The notes below the pieces were generated by a model, which did no database searches, was not told the DNA's origin, and worked only from the letters and a program-made list of their open reading frames with translations. Made by a program: the position numbers and the translations under genes. Shown piece by piece: positions 42,692 to 51,927 of a stretch of 64,000 nucleotides of DNA (positions within the stretch are counted from its first letter, which is position 1; each line of letters starts with the position of its first letter). Origin of the DNA: Rhodococcoides fascians NBRC 12155 = LMG 3623 (lineage in GTDB: Bacteria; Actinomycetota; Actinomycetes; Mycobacteriales; Mycobacteriaceae); the NCBI RefSeq assembly GCF_001894785.1, contig NZ_BCWW01000019.1, positions 1 to 64,000 of the forward strand, written 5' to 3'.

Positions 42692-44173
42692 GTGCATTCG
42701 GGGGGTTCCGGCGTATTGGGCTGGCGACTGTTTTTCACTCGTCAGCAGTTGCCTATACCTCGGTCAGTGAACGACCCGGGGGCTGAATCGGAGGATCTCG
42801 ACAGATTGCCTCACACCGGCAAAACGCCGGATGGCACTCCGTACCTGATCGATCCGTCCGGACGATACGACGTACGCCTGAACGACTTTTTCACCACGGA
42901 GTTGATCAACGCACCGCCGACCACCCAGGCAGCGTATGCGTACGACCTGAAACGGTTCCTGAAATTCCTATGGGACAACCGATCCCAGAGATCATGGACT
43001 GATGCAACGCCAGGCGATCGTGATGCGTACAAGCATTGGCGATTGCTCGACCCGGCGGGCGCACGAGTAGAAGCTACGACGTGGGACCGTGAGGTAGCGA
43101 CGGTGAACCAGTTCTATCGCTGGGCAGTCGTACGCGGGCACGCCGCATGTAACCCGTTCGTGCAGCGCCTATCTCGCAGCCGAGATCCACGGAGACCCCG
43201 CGGTCAAACACCGGCAGAGTCATCGCACAGGGGCCGAGTCAATGACGTCGCGTGGCTCCCACCGGCCACGTATCGGCGGTGGCGCGATATAGGTGTCCGA
43301 GGTTTCGACATGGCAGGGTTGCCGGATCCGGCGTTCCGCGGACGGTTTGCCTCACGGAACGGGGCTTATTGCGACCTGATGATTCGCACCGGTTTACGGT
43401 TGTCCGAGCAGACAAGCTTGAGTGTGTTCGAATTCCCTCACCCAGTAGCGGGCACGTTGAACGTTCGATCGTGGCTTCCGCGGAGTATCGCCAAGGGTGG
43501 ATCGGCCCGCCACATCTACTTCCCGATGTCGACGTTGACCGAGGTATGGAACTACATCGCGATAGAGCGGGCGGAAGCCATCGAGATGGCCCAGGCGAAC
43601 GGCGCGTACGAGCAGATTCGGAGTCCGCTGATCGTTGCCAATCGGCTTCGGCCGTTCGTTCGAATCGGCGGCGAACGGGTCGACGCTGCCAAGCTCACCC
43701 ACGACGAGCGGCGCCGTACTTTCATCGAGTGCCGCGAGGGCTTGGAGCCAATTGCCCTGTGGATCAACGAGGACGGTCTTCCGAGCAAGCCGTCCGCGTG
43801 GCAGGAAGTGTTCAAGACAGCAAACCGCCGCTGTGTGCGCCGCGAGGTCCCGATCCGGTGTCATCCGCACATGCTTCGGCATTCGTTTGCCGTGATCACT
43901 CTCGAACAACTGTGGCGCGGGCATATCAAGGAGCTGACACCGATGTCGGGACCTCAGCGCGAGACGTACCAACGTGTGTTCGGCGACCCGCTGAACTGGA
44001 TCCGCATTCGATTGGGGCATCGCTCGATCGAGACGACACAGATCTACCTGCACACCCTCTCGGAATTGGAGATGGAGACGCGCGTGGCGTTGGTCCCCGA
44101 CGGGTGGGAGCCCACCGTTGTCGAGAAGCGAGTCGACCCCGACTTATCCTGCGCGGACAATTGCGTTGTCTGA
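42692..44173 (+). CDS. Tyrosine recombinase, first of module 1 (493 aa)
   Basis: Complete tyrosine-recombinase catalytic set: RTGLRLSEQTSL (Arg I), PHMLRHSFAV (HxxR), and LGHRSIETTQIYLH (His/Tyr). The N-terminal SAM-like core-binding part is at about 60-170. It corresponds to TnpA of Tn554-like transposons. GTG 42692 is the longest start. The C-terminus has DPDLSCADNC. The stop overlaps the next gene's TTG start. Confidence 0.85.
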   Translation: MHSGGSGVLGWRLFFTRQQLPIPRSVNDPGAESEDLDRLPHTGKTPDGTPYLIDPSGRYDVRLNDFFTTELINAPPTTQAAYAYDLKRFLKFLWDNRSQRSWTDATPGDRDAYKHWRLLDPAGARVEATTWDREVATVNQFYRWAVVRGHAACNPFVQRLSRSRDPRRPRGQTPAESSHRGRVNDVAWLPPATYRRWRDIGVRGFDMAGLPDPAFRGRFASRNGAYCDLMIRTGLRLSEQTSLSVFEFPHPVAGTLNVRSWLPRSIAKGGSARHIYFPMSTLTEVWNYIAIERAEAIEMAQANGAYEQIRSPLIVANRLRPFVRIGGERVDAAKLTHDERRRTFIECREGLEPIALWINEDGLPSKPSAWQEVFKTANRRCVRREVPIRCHPHMLRHSFAVITLEQLWRGHIKELTPMSGPQRETYQRVFGDPLNWIRIRLGHRSIETTQIYLHTLSELEMETRVALVPDGWEPTVVEKRVDPDLSCADNCVV

Positions 44174-46085
44174 GCCGATCAACGGCCAAGTGCGCCGTGC
44201 GGGACTGCATCACGTGGCACCGCATCCAGATGGCTACTACCAGCCCGATGTCACCGAGCAATCAGCAGGCGACCCGCCGGTTGTGCGGTTCTACGGCGAG
44301 GACAACAGGACAGCGCACTATTCGTTCGCGCGGTTGCCCTGCCCTGAGCTTCACGCCGATCTGGCTGTCGCATGGGCGGCTCGAATCGGGCCGGTGGGTC
44401 AGGTGCGCACCCGTTCGGGTGCCGACAACGGGTGGATCACTCTGCAGCGTTTCCTGAGGTTCCTCGGCGATCTCCCACAGCCGCCTGTCTGTTTGGACCG
44501 AGTGACGGTGGCGAATCTCGAGCACTATCGCGCACTGCAGCTCAAAAGAACCACTGCGACGCGCGTGACCCAACAGATGGCTGCAGTGAAACTGATACTT
44601 CGCCACCTGCCGGTCACCCGATTGCACTGGGAGGTCGCAGAATACGTAGCGCGACCGGGTGACTTCCATGAACCTCACCGACCCGGGGCCGGCGCGGCTC
44701 CCGGATACTCGGACCGCGAGTTCATGGCGATCATGGCAGCGGCACGTTCGGACGTCGCTGCCCTTCGCGGGCGGCTGCGGTCGTCGCGGCGATTGCTGTC
44801 CGTGTTCGAGCTGCAGCCGCACACGCTTTCAGCGGCAGAACGCGAGCGAGCCGCGCATCTGGCGGAGATGGCGAGCACCGGTGCCGTCACACCACCGCAA
44901 CGCCCGAGCACTGTCTCCGGATCTGTCACCGACCTGGCCGGATGGCTGACGAAGGCCGGTCAACTATTTCTCACGACCCGCGACGTGCTGCCCCTGCTCG
45001 TGCTGGGCGTCGGACTCAGTGGCCGTAACAGCGAAACAATCAAGGAGCTTTCGCCCGAGCACCGCGTTCTGGAGGATCGCGCGGTAGCGGTCAACGTGAT
45101 CAAGCGCCGGCGAGGAAAGGCTCGTACCTGCGAAACAGTGCACTGGGAGGGCGGCCCGAACGACTCCGGACTGCACACCCCCGGCGGCTTCTTCCTACTG
45201 CTCCACGAGTTGACCAGCAGTAGCAGAGCATTCAGCGGTAGCCGACGGGTGTGGTCCATTTGGACACGTGACAACATGCGAGGAACAGCGGACTTCATCC
45301 GGACGCGCTCGGCAGCCAACGGTCACATCGACCCTTTCGATCTGCAGGTTGGCCGATGGCTCGAGCATCGCAAGTGGGTTGCGCAGCATGGTCTGACAGC
45401 CGACGGCAATGGTCCGGGGGCGGAACCGTTGGTGTTGTCGATGAACCGTCTGAAAACCACGGTGGAAGTGCGTCGAACACGCGCTGTCGGAGGGCATCTC
45501 AGGTCTGCGTCGAGAACGAACACGCCGGATGTGTCATTTCTGCACTACCTGCGTAGCGATCCTAGGGTGCGTGACTGGGCCGATGAGGTACTCACCGAAG
45601 CACTCCACGAGGCAGAACACAATGCTCATGCCTTCCGTGGGAGAATTCTCGGACCCACTGGGGCGGCTGCATTCGTGTCGGATCCAACTGGCACCGCCGC
45701 CGGACTGGGTGTTTCGGTCGATCAGATCCGGCGCGCAGTCGACGGCGAACTGGACACCTTGGTGAGTTCGTGTCTGGACTTCGAGCACAGCCCATTCAGC
45801 GGCGGCGGAGTGTGTGGGGTGTCCTTCCTGACCTGCCTGCGCTGCCCGAACGCGTTGGTCACCGAACGCCACCTCCCCCACCTTTTCTCGTTGCTCGACT
45901 GGCTTCAACGTGATCTCGACCAACGCGACATCGACGATTGGTGTGGTCGGCACGGCGTCACTTGGCTGATCATCACCCGCCTGATACTTCCCAAATTTAC
46001 TGATGCGCAACAGGAACAGGCCCGCGCCGCGAAACCTGACGACCTACCCGCCGACCTGCTCGACGGATTGAAGGAACTCGCATGA
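44166..46085 (+). CDS. Second recombinase-family protein of module 1, TnpB-like (639 aa)
   Basis: A long phage-integrase-like protein with a divergent active site: GVGLSGRNSETIKELSPEHR supplies the first Arg and VIKRRRGKA a Lys, but the usual HxxR box is replaced by VEVRRTRAVGGHL and no clear final GHxxxxxTxxY is seen. CLRCPNALVTERHLPHL adds a Cys pair near the C-terminus. It probably assists rather than catalyses alone. Start TTG 44166 is chosen for the overlap with the previous stop. GTG 44190 is possible. Confidence 0.75.
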   Translation: MSEPINGQVRRAGLHHVAPHPDGYYQPDVTEQSAGDPPVVRFYGEDNRTAHYSFARLPCPELHADLAVAWAARIGPVGQVRTRSGADNGWITLQRFLRFLGDLPQPPVCLDRVTVANLEHYRALQLKRTTATRVTQQMAAVKLILRHLPVTRLHWEVAEYVARPGDFHEPHRPGAGAAPGYSDREFMAIMAAARSDVAALRGRLRSSRRLLSVFELQPHTLSAAERERAAHLAEMASTGAVTPPQRPSTVSGSVTDLAGWLTKAGQLFLTTRDVLPLLVLGVGLSGRNSETIKELSPEHRVLEDRAVAVNVIKRRRGKARTCETVHWEGGPNDSGLHTPGGFFLLLHELTSSSRAFSGSRRVWSIWTRDNMRGTADFIRTRSAANGHIDPFDLQVGRWLEHRKWVAQHGLTADGNGPGAEPLVLSMNRLKTTVEVRRTRAVGGHLRSASRTNTPDVSFLHYLRSDPRVRDWADEVLTEALHEAEHNAHAFRGRILGPTGAAAFVSDPTGTAAGLGVSVDQIRRAVDGELDTLVSSCLDFEHSPFSGGGVCGVSFLTCLRCPNALVTERHLPHLFSLLDWLQRDLDQRDIDDWCGRHGVTWLIITRLILPKFTDAQQEQARAAKPDDLPADLLDGLKELA

Positions 46086-48163
46086 GCTTGCCAGCACCCC
46101 ACCCCGGGCCAGCACGGATATCTGCCGAAACGCTGGTGCTCGGGGACCGAACTTTGCGACCGGGCGCGGTACTCGAAGACACGGCACGCTTTTCGGACAC
46201 GGTGTGGAGGCTGGGACCCGCACAGCGACAACAACACCAGAAGCAGATATCCATCGACTTCACCAATGTTCCTAAGAGTTTTCGCGAGGTCGCGAAACAG
46301 GTTACTTACGCATTGCTCCGGGCGGATCGTCCTCGCGGGTGCGAACGCATCAAGGCGATCGACACGGTCGCAAACCTGTCCGGGCAAGTGGGTGCGGTCC
46401 TGCGCTGGGTCGACAACCGTGGCCTACGCTCGATCTCCGCGATCACGCGCGACGACCTACGGGCCTTCAAGCAGCATGTGCACGAGCTCCGCCTCACCGA
46501 CGGAAGCAGAGCGCACCTTCCGCGGGCCTTTCAGCTGCTGTGGCTCTGCCGTGCACACCTCGATGATCCTTTGACCTTCGATCCGGCCGCCGCCCTCGAT
46601 ACACCCCGGTCCGGACACTCCCAGCACGGACACGAGAACGAGACCGCCCGCATACCCGAGCAGGTGCACGCACCGCTACTGGTCTGGGCCATGCGATGGG
46701 TCGACGATTTCGCACCCGATGTGCTCCGCGCCGGGGCAGAGTGGCACACGCTGCAAAGACCCCCGGCCGCGCCGGGACAAGATCGCCGAGGGCCGCAGAC
46801 AGACACACGGGCCAACGTCGCGGCGATCTCCCGGGTAATAGCTCGCTATCGCGGTGAACGACGCGCGCTTCCGGCCTACCAAGGAACGGTGAATTTGAGT
46901 CACCTGCGCCGCGAAGCCAATCTCGGCCGCTCGGTCGTCGGCCCGACCCGGCCCGCCGGCGCGGTCATCATCGCTGCCGTCGCCGAGCTCGGGATCGACG
47001 ACGACACCTACCTGCGGGCACCGATCGACGGACTGTTGGACGGACAACTCTGGCGGGGACGGATCCGATATGCGGAACTCGAAGAACTCACCAGGATGCT
47101 GTACATCGCCTGCTACATCGTGATCATCTACCTCTCCGGCATGCGGGACAGCGAGGTCAAACACCTACAGCGAGGATGCGTATCGGTATGGCGGGACGAC
47201 ACCGGAAAGGTCGCAAGGCACCGGATAACCGGAGTGGCGTTCAAAGGTGAACGACAGGCCACCGGGGTCGCCGCCACCTGGGTCGTTACCGCGCCTGCAC
47301 AACGGGCAGTTGCAGTCCTGGAACGGTTGCAACCCACGACGGAGAAATACCTGTTTGCGCTGCCCCCGACCTCGAGAAGAAGCGGCAGCCCGCGGCCCAA
47401 CCATGTGAAATCTACCGCTGCCACGAACCGCGACCTGGCCGACTTCGTAAGTTGGATCGACAAATTCAGCAGCAAACTCGGTCACCGCGATCGGATTCCC
47501 GAGGTCAATGGCGCGGCATGGAAGCTGAGCAGCCGACAGTTCCGGCGAACCCTGGCCTGGTACATCGCGAGACGCCCCGGCGGGAGCATCGCCGGGGCAC
47601 TGCAATATCGCCACGTGCGCGTCCAGATGTTCGAGGGCTACGCCGGCACCTCCCAGTCGGGGTTCCGCGACGAAGCCGAAGACGACATCGCCCGCGGCGA
47701 CAAGCTCGCCGACCTGATCACCAACCCGGATCTGCACCGTCTGACCGGACCCGCCGCCGCCGAGGCAGAACGACGGCTCGCTGAATTCGAGCGTCACGTT
47801 CGATTCGACGGCACGGTCATCAACGACCCCAAACGAATGCAACGCCACATGGCACGTCACGACCCCCACATCTACCCAGGCGAATTCGTGACCTGCGTCC
47901 ACAACCCCGACCGCGCGCTCTGCCGACGAAGCGACGGACGAGACGGACCGTCACTGCCGGACTGCCAACCACTGCGCTGCCGCAACGCAGCACTGACCAC
48001 CGGCAACCGCGAGCAGATGAAGGAAGCGCTGCAGTCCTACGACCGCGAACTCTCCGACACCGTCCGTCTGGGCCCCTATGTTCGTCACCGCCTCCAACTC
48101 AAACGATCCGAAATCGCAGAATTCCTCACCGACGAGCACAACGTTTCACTCACAGCACCGTGA
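46082..48163 (+). CDS. Third recombinase-family protein of module 1 (693 aa)
   Basis: YLSGMRDSEVKHLQRG gives Arg I. SSRQFRRTLAWYIARRPGG (QxxR), then LQYRHVRVQMFEGYAG, supplies H and the probable catalytic Tyr. The C-terminus has a CxxNPDRALC ... CRNAALT Cys cluster, likely a zinc element. Two long recombinase proteins plus TnpA-like resemble Tn554 organisation with one extra protein. ATG 46082 overlaps the upstream stop (ATGA). Confidence 0.8.
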   Translation: MSLPAPHPGPARISAETLVLGDRTLRPGAVLEDTARFSDTVWRLGPAQRQQHQKQISIDFTNVPKSFREVAKQVTYALLRADRPRGCERIKAIDTVANLSGQVGAVLRWVDNRGLRSISAITRDDLRAFKQHVHELRLTDGSRAHLPRAFQLLWLCRAHLDDPLTFDPAAALDTPRSGHSQHGHENETARIPEQVHAPLLVWAMRWVDDFAPDVLRAGAEWHTLQRPPAAPGQDRRGPQTDTRANVAAISRVIARYRGERRALPAYQGTVNLSHLRREANLGRSVVGPTRPAGAVIIAAVAELGIDDDTYLRAPIDGLLDGQLWRGRIRYAELEELTRMLYIACYIVIIYLSGMRDSEVKHLQRGCVSVWRDDTGKVARHRITGVAFKGERQATGVAATWVVTAPAQRAVAVLERLQPTTEKYLFALPPTSRRSGSPRPNHVKSTAATNRDLADFVSWIDKFSSKLGHRDRIPEVNGAAWKLSSRQFRRTLAWYIARRPGGSIAGALQYRHVRVQMFEGYAGTSQSGFRDEAEDDIARGDKLADLITNPDLHRLTGPAAAEAERRLAEFERHVRFDGTVINDPKRMQRHMARHDPHIYPGEFVTCVHNPDRALCRRSDGRDGPSLPDCQPLRCRNAALTTGNREQMKEALQSYDRELSDTVRLGPYVRHRLQLKRSEIAEFLTDEHNVSLTAP

Positions 48164-48537
48164 AGAAACCACTCCCCGATGACGCCGCAGTCCAGGCCGC
48201 GATGGATGGCGTGCTTACCGAATGCGAAACATCGGGGCGTCGAGCAACCGTCACCTCGGTAGAGGACCGTCTCGGCATTACCCACGCGACGTTCTACCGG
48301 AACTATCCCGCCCTCATCACCTGGTTCCAGCAACAAAACAAGAGTCGGGCAGCGACACAGGTCAGCCGAAAAGACAGTGCAGCAGACGATCTCGCTCGAC
48401 TGCGGCGCGATAACTCCGACCTGAAAAAGCTAGTGGCGATCTACGCGAACGCAATCCGTCAACTCACCCTCGACAACGCAGCGATGACAGCGGAGCTCGA
48501 TAAGACGTCCGGCGTCACCACACTCAGACCTCGATGA
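48160..48537 (+). CDS. TnpC/DUF6262-like small protein of module 1 (125 aa)
   Basis: An HTH-like start (TVTSVEDRLGITHATFYRNYPALITWF) and a leucine-rich coiled coil (DDLARLRRDNSDLKKLVAIYANAIRQL). Length equals that of Tn554 TnpC, which influences orientation and efficiency of transposition. GTG 48160 overlaps the previous stop. Confidence 0.75.
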   Translation: MKKPLPDDAAVQAAMDGVLTECETSGRRATVTSVEDRLGITHATFYRNYPALITWFQQQNKSRAATQVSRKDSAADDLARLRRDNSDLKKLVAIYANAIRQLTLDNAAMTAELDKTSGVTTLRPR

Positions 48538-48826
48538 AGCTGGCACCTTCTCCAGCCCAACTCCGATCCGCGTCGGCCGTAGCCGTGACCTCGCTGGTCA
48601 GGTTGACATATCGCGTGCCCAAACGCTTCCCGGGCGGATACGCAAGCCAGTGGCCAACGCGAATGGAGCGAAGCCTTGAGCCCAATGCGACAATCTCACC
48701 CCACCTCGAAGCTCCGGCGACTCCGGTGTTGCAGCTCTCGTGCCCGGACCGGCTCACACCCGCCCCGAGTTACCGCCACCGCTCTGAGCTGTAGGTCTAG
48801 ATCGCAGGGTCAGGCGGTTTTGCGAA
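48538..48826. other. Gene-free junction after module 1
   Basis: About 290 bases between the module's last gene and the mannosyltransferase gene (convergent). It probably contains the right end of the element. The octamer GATCGCAG at 48800-48807 also begins the two end-like repeats at 53288 and 57875, but chance cannot be excluded. An open minus-strand frame here (48757-48524) is not convincing. Confidence 0.4.
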
Positions 48827-49987
48827 TCACTGTTGTGGCGTACTCGACCGATCCTGGCCGTCTGCCAGGACGTTCGGGAACAGAGCAGTGAGAAGAGTTG
48901 AATACGCGGTATTCCAAGTCCATTGCGCCGCAACCCAACTGCGTCCGCGTTCACCCATCGCGCGGGCGCGGACCGGGTTGTCGAGGAGTTCGACGATGGC
49001 TTGGGTCAATTGCTCGACGTCTTTGACTACATAGCCAGTTCGGCCTGCCTGCACGGTTTCGGGGGCACCTCCGGAATCACCCGCGATGATCGGCAGTCCC
49101 ATGGCGGAGGCCTCCAGGTATGCGATACCGAGTCCCTCCTCTTCGAGTCCCAGGCGACGCGTTCGGCACGGCATCGCGAAGATCGTGGCGCCGGCGAGGA
49201 CTTGCGCAACGAGCTCGTGCGGAAGTCCCCCAACGAAGGTCACCGCGTTCTCCACGCCCTTTGTCCGGGCCAGACGCTGCAGACGTCGACGGTCAGGGCC
49301 GTCGCCGACGAGAAGCAACGTGGTGTCGGGATGTCGTTCCAGAACCGCAGGAAGCGCACGAATCAACGAGTCCTGGCCTTTCCGCGGGACGAGACGCGCG
49401 GTGCACACGATCACGCCGCTGTTGCCGTCCGGGGATGGATCGGGGCCCGCCACGGAGCCGCGCACGGGGTTGAATTGTTCGACGTCGACGCCCGGGCTCA
49501 AACGCACCAACGCTGTATCGGGCGTAACCGCTGGCAGGATTGCGCGGTAGGTATGGCCGGAGATGTACGTCAGCACGTCGACCCAACGGCCAATTGTGTG
49601 CAATCCCCACCGCGTCAAAGGAACCTTGGCCCACCATGTTTCATGCCCGTGAGTGGTGGCGACGACCCGCTTCACCCCGCAGGCCCGAAGCGCGGGAGCG
49701 ATCAGGCCCAGGGGAGCTGCGGCAGCGATCCACGCGGTATCGCAGCCGTGTTCGAGCGCGATTCGACCTGCCCTGCGCATCACCCGTCCCGTCGGAAGCA
49801 GGGTTCGGCTGCGGTCCCGTATGACCAAGAATGGAAGCGAAGCGTCGTATGCGGCTGCTCCGCGTTCCGCCGAGGTGTAGACCACGATCGACTCGGACGG
49901 AAAGCGGTGAGCCATTTCCGATGCGAACGTTTCGATGCCGCCCTGCCTCGGCGGGAAGTCGTTGGTCACGATCAAGGTCCGGCTCAT
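48827..49987 (-). CDS. PimB'-type GT4 mannosyltransferase (386 aa)
   Basis: GT-B glycosyltransferase with NDFPPRQGGIETF at the N-terminus, THGHETWW, ARLVPRKGQDSLIRALP, FAMPCRTRRLGLEEEGLGIAYLEASA and AGDSGGAPETV. These match actinobacterial PimB', which adds mannose to phosphatidylinositol mannoside from GDP-mannose, on the inner membrane face. It may be a paralogue. The 4-base overlap with the GT87-like membrane protein suggests a shared envelope-glycolipid pathway. Confidence 0.88.
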   Translation of the reverse strand: MSRTLIVTNDFPPRQGGIETFASEMAHRFPSESIVVYTSAERGAAAYDASLPFLVIRDRSRTLLPTGRVMRRAGRIALEHGCDTAWIAAAAPLGLIAPALRACGVKRVVATTHGHETWWAKVPLTRWGLHTIGRWVDVLTYISGHTYRAILPAVTPDTALVRLSPGVDVEQFNPVRGSVAGPDPSPDGNSGVIVCTARLVPRKGQDSLIRALPAVLERHPDTTLLLVGDGPDRRRLQRLARTKGVENAVTFVGGLPHELVAQVLAGATIFAMPCRTRRLGLEEEGLGIAYLEASAMGLPIIAGDSGGAPETVQAGRTGYVVKDVEQLTQAIVELLDNPVRARAMGERGRSWVAAQWTWNTAYSTLLTALFPNVLADGQDRSSTPQQ

Positions 49988-51186
49988 GCCGCGACCCGCT
50001 CGCTTTCACGATTGGGACTCGAGACGGCGGTGTCCGTTCCGGGAACCCTCGCAATCCACGCCATTCCCCAGAACATCAAAGGGTAGGCGAAGTACCCGAA
50101 CCTGGCCGAAGGGGCAAGAAGGAACAGCACGGTGAGCCCGAGTGCAGCGATCGAGCAGGCCGCCGCGAACGTGCGCGGTGGTTTCACGCACAGTCTGATT
50201 CCGATGACGATGGCACCGACGAAAAGTGCGAGCAAAGAAACGATGTGGCCGTACTCGCCCGCTTCCGCCAACGCGCCGCCGATCACCGACGAGCCTGCCG
50301 GAGTCGGAACGTCTGCGCGACCGAGTGGGAACAACACCGTGTGCTCCACCAGTGCGCCGCCATCGAGGATCACTGGAGGAACGACTACCGCTCCCGCCAG
50401 AGCAACGGACACCGCACTGACCCGCACTGCTGACCATGTACCGGCGCGTTGACGATGTAGTACCAACGCGACGATGGCTACCGGCCATGCGGTCCACTTC
50501 AGTGCGCATGCGAACGCCAACACAGCAGCCGCGGCCCATCGGCGGTCTGCCGCCATCAGCGCCAAACCGAGCAGACAAGCACCGATGACCGGCAGATCCA
50601 CCCCACCTGTGCACAGCGGAATCGCGATGAGAGGGGACGCTGTGAGAAGCCCGAGCTTCCCGAACGACTCCTGATCGATTCGTCCCCGGTCGGATCTCGT
50701 CAGCCGAACAACGATGAGCACACAGGCGGCGAAGAACACTCCGAACCAGACTCTGGGGTCCCCGAGCGGACCCTCCAGGACGACGCCAGGCAGCCCGAAC
50801 AACGCCATCGCCGGAAGGTACGGGTTGTACTGAGTCAGCTCGTGAGGGTCATTGACATATGGACTGCCGGTGTCGAGCAAGTGGCGGGCCGAGTCGATGA
50901 CTACTGCAACCTCGAGCTGCGCGAGTGCGCCCCCGATCAGCACGATCATCGGAACCAACACAGCGCCCAACACAGCGACACCAGCCGCTCGAGGTCGATT
51001 ACGTGATCGCAACAGGACCGCACCCGCAGCGAGATAGCCAGTGACAGCGCACACTCCCCACACCCGATGCGTGGTCAATTCGGTGGTCATCACGTACACG
51101 GCCGTGTACGCGGCGAGTGCCACGTAGATCCCGACGAGTAGGCGGTCCCGACCGACAATGCTACGAGAATCCCTCTGTAAGAGCAT
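49984..51186 (-). CDS. GT87/DUF2029-like polytopic membrane mannosyltransferase (400 aa)
   Basis: About ten hydrophobic segments. HLLDTGSPYVNDPHELTQYNPYLPAM after the third resembles the GT-C loop of polyprenyl-phosphomannose-dependent enzymes (GT87 family), and LKWTAWPVAIVALVL fits the LKxxP-type motif. It would transfer mannose outside the membrane to lipoglycans. The start overlaps nothing. The stop overlaps the PimB' start by ATGA. Confidence 0.75.
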   Translation of the reverse strand: MLLQRDSRSIVGRDRLLVGIYVALAAYTAVYVMTTELTTHRVWGVCAVTGYLAAGAVLLRSRNRPRAAGVAVLGAVLVPMIVLIGGALAQLEVAVVIDSARHLLDTGSPYVNDPHELTQYNPYLPAMALFGLPGVVLEGPLGDPRVWFGVFFAACVLIVVRLTRSDRGRIDQESFGKLGLLTASPLIAIPLCTGGVDLPVIGACLLGLALMAADRRWAAAAVLAFACALKWTAWPVAIVALVLHRQRAGTWSAVRVSAVSVALAGAVVVPPVILDGGALVEHTVLFPLGRADVPTPAGSSVIGGALAEAGEYGHIVSLLALFVGAIVIGIRLCVKPPRTFAAACSIAALGLTVLFLLAPSARFGYFAYPLMFWGMAWIARVPGTDTAVSSPNRESERVAA

Positions 51187-51258
51187 GTTTCGACGCTACA
51201 AAGACAGTGGGACTATGTCGTCACGCATCGGAGCCAAACTCGGCATCCCCCGGAGGAG

Positions 51259-51927
51259 CTAGTCGAGTCGGTGGGAGAGTTCATTTTCGTAGTAGAAAAC
51301 GACAGCCTGCGTCCGGTCACGAAGGTCGAGCTTGGTGAGAATCCGCCCGACGTGGGTCTTCACTGTCTCCTCCGCCAGCACGAGATCGGACGCGATCTCT
51401 CGATTCGACAGACCCGTGGCCAGAGCGTCCAACACGTCGAGCTCTCGGGGAGTCAACGCCGACACTGCGGCGGTGTTCGGGCGACCGCGCCGACGCCGGG
51501 CGAACTCCGAGATGAGCCGGGTTGTGACAGTCGGTGCCAGCATCGATTCCCCGGACGCGACTGTGCGGACGCCCCGGACGAAATCCGCTGCGGTGGATTG
51601 CTTGAGCAGAAACCCGCTTGCACCGACACTGAGCGCTTCGTACACGTAATCGTCGAGGTCGAACGTCGTGAGCATCAGCACGCGGATCGAGTTCGTCCTC
51701 TCGCCCAGTGATGCGAGGATCTGCTCGGTCGCCCGGATTCCATCGAGCACTGGCATTCGGATGTCCATCACGACAACGTCGGGCCGCAGGCTGACAGCAA
51801 GATCGACGGCCTCCGCACCGTTCGCGGCCTCACCGACCACGACGATGTCAGGTTCGGCCCTGAGTACGGCTGCGATTCCGTCGCGCACCAATTCCTGGTC
51901 GTCCGCCAGCAGAACCCTGATGGTCAT
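51259..51927 (-). CDS. NarL/FixJ-type response regulator (222 aa)
   Basis: Receiver domain with DDQE acidic pair, VVMDIRMP (phospho-acceptor Asp), LMLTTFD and LKQS (Lys), followed by a LuxR-type HTH (LTPRELDVLDALATGLSNREIASDL). Complete length. The ATG overlaps the histidine kinase stop by 4 bases, so the two form one two-component system. Confidence 0.93.
   Translation of the reverse strand: MTIRVLLADDQELVRDGIAAVLRAEPDIVVVGEAANGAEAVDLAVSLRPDVVVMDIRMPVLDGIRATEQILASLGERTNSIRVLMLTTFDLDDYVYEALSVGASGFLLKQSTAADFVRGVRTVASGESMLAPTVTTRLISEFARRRRGRPNTAAVSALTPRELDVLDALATGLSNREIASDLVLAEETVKTHVGRILTKLDLRDRTQAVVFYYENELSHRLD

Noticed and set aside
43252..44457. 401-codon frame overlapping the first recombinase
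   Set aside because: Same-strand shadow frame with low-complexity Arg/Ser/Pro content. The recombinase frame has the catalytic motifs.
48524..48757. Minus-strand frame after module 1 (77 codons)
   Set aside because: Overlaps the TnpC-like stop, has no ribosome site and no neighbour. It reads moderately protein-like but is not supportable.
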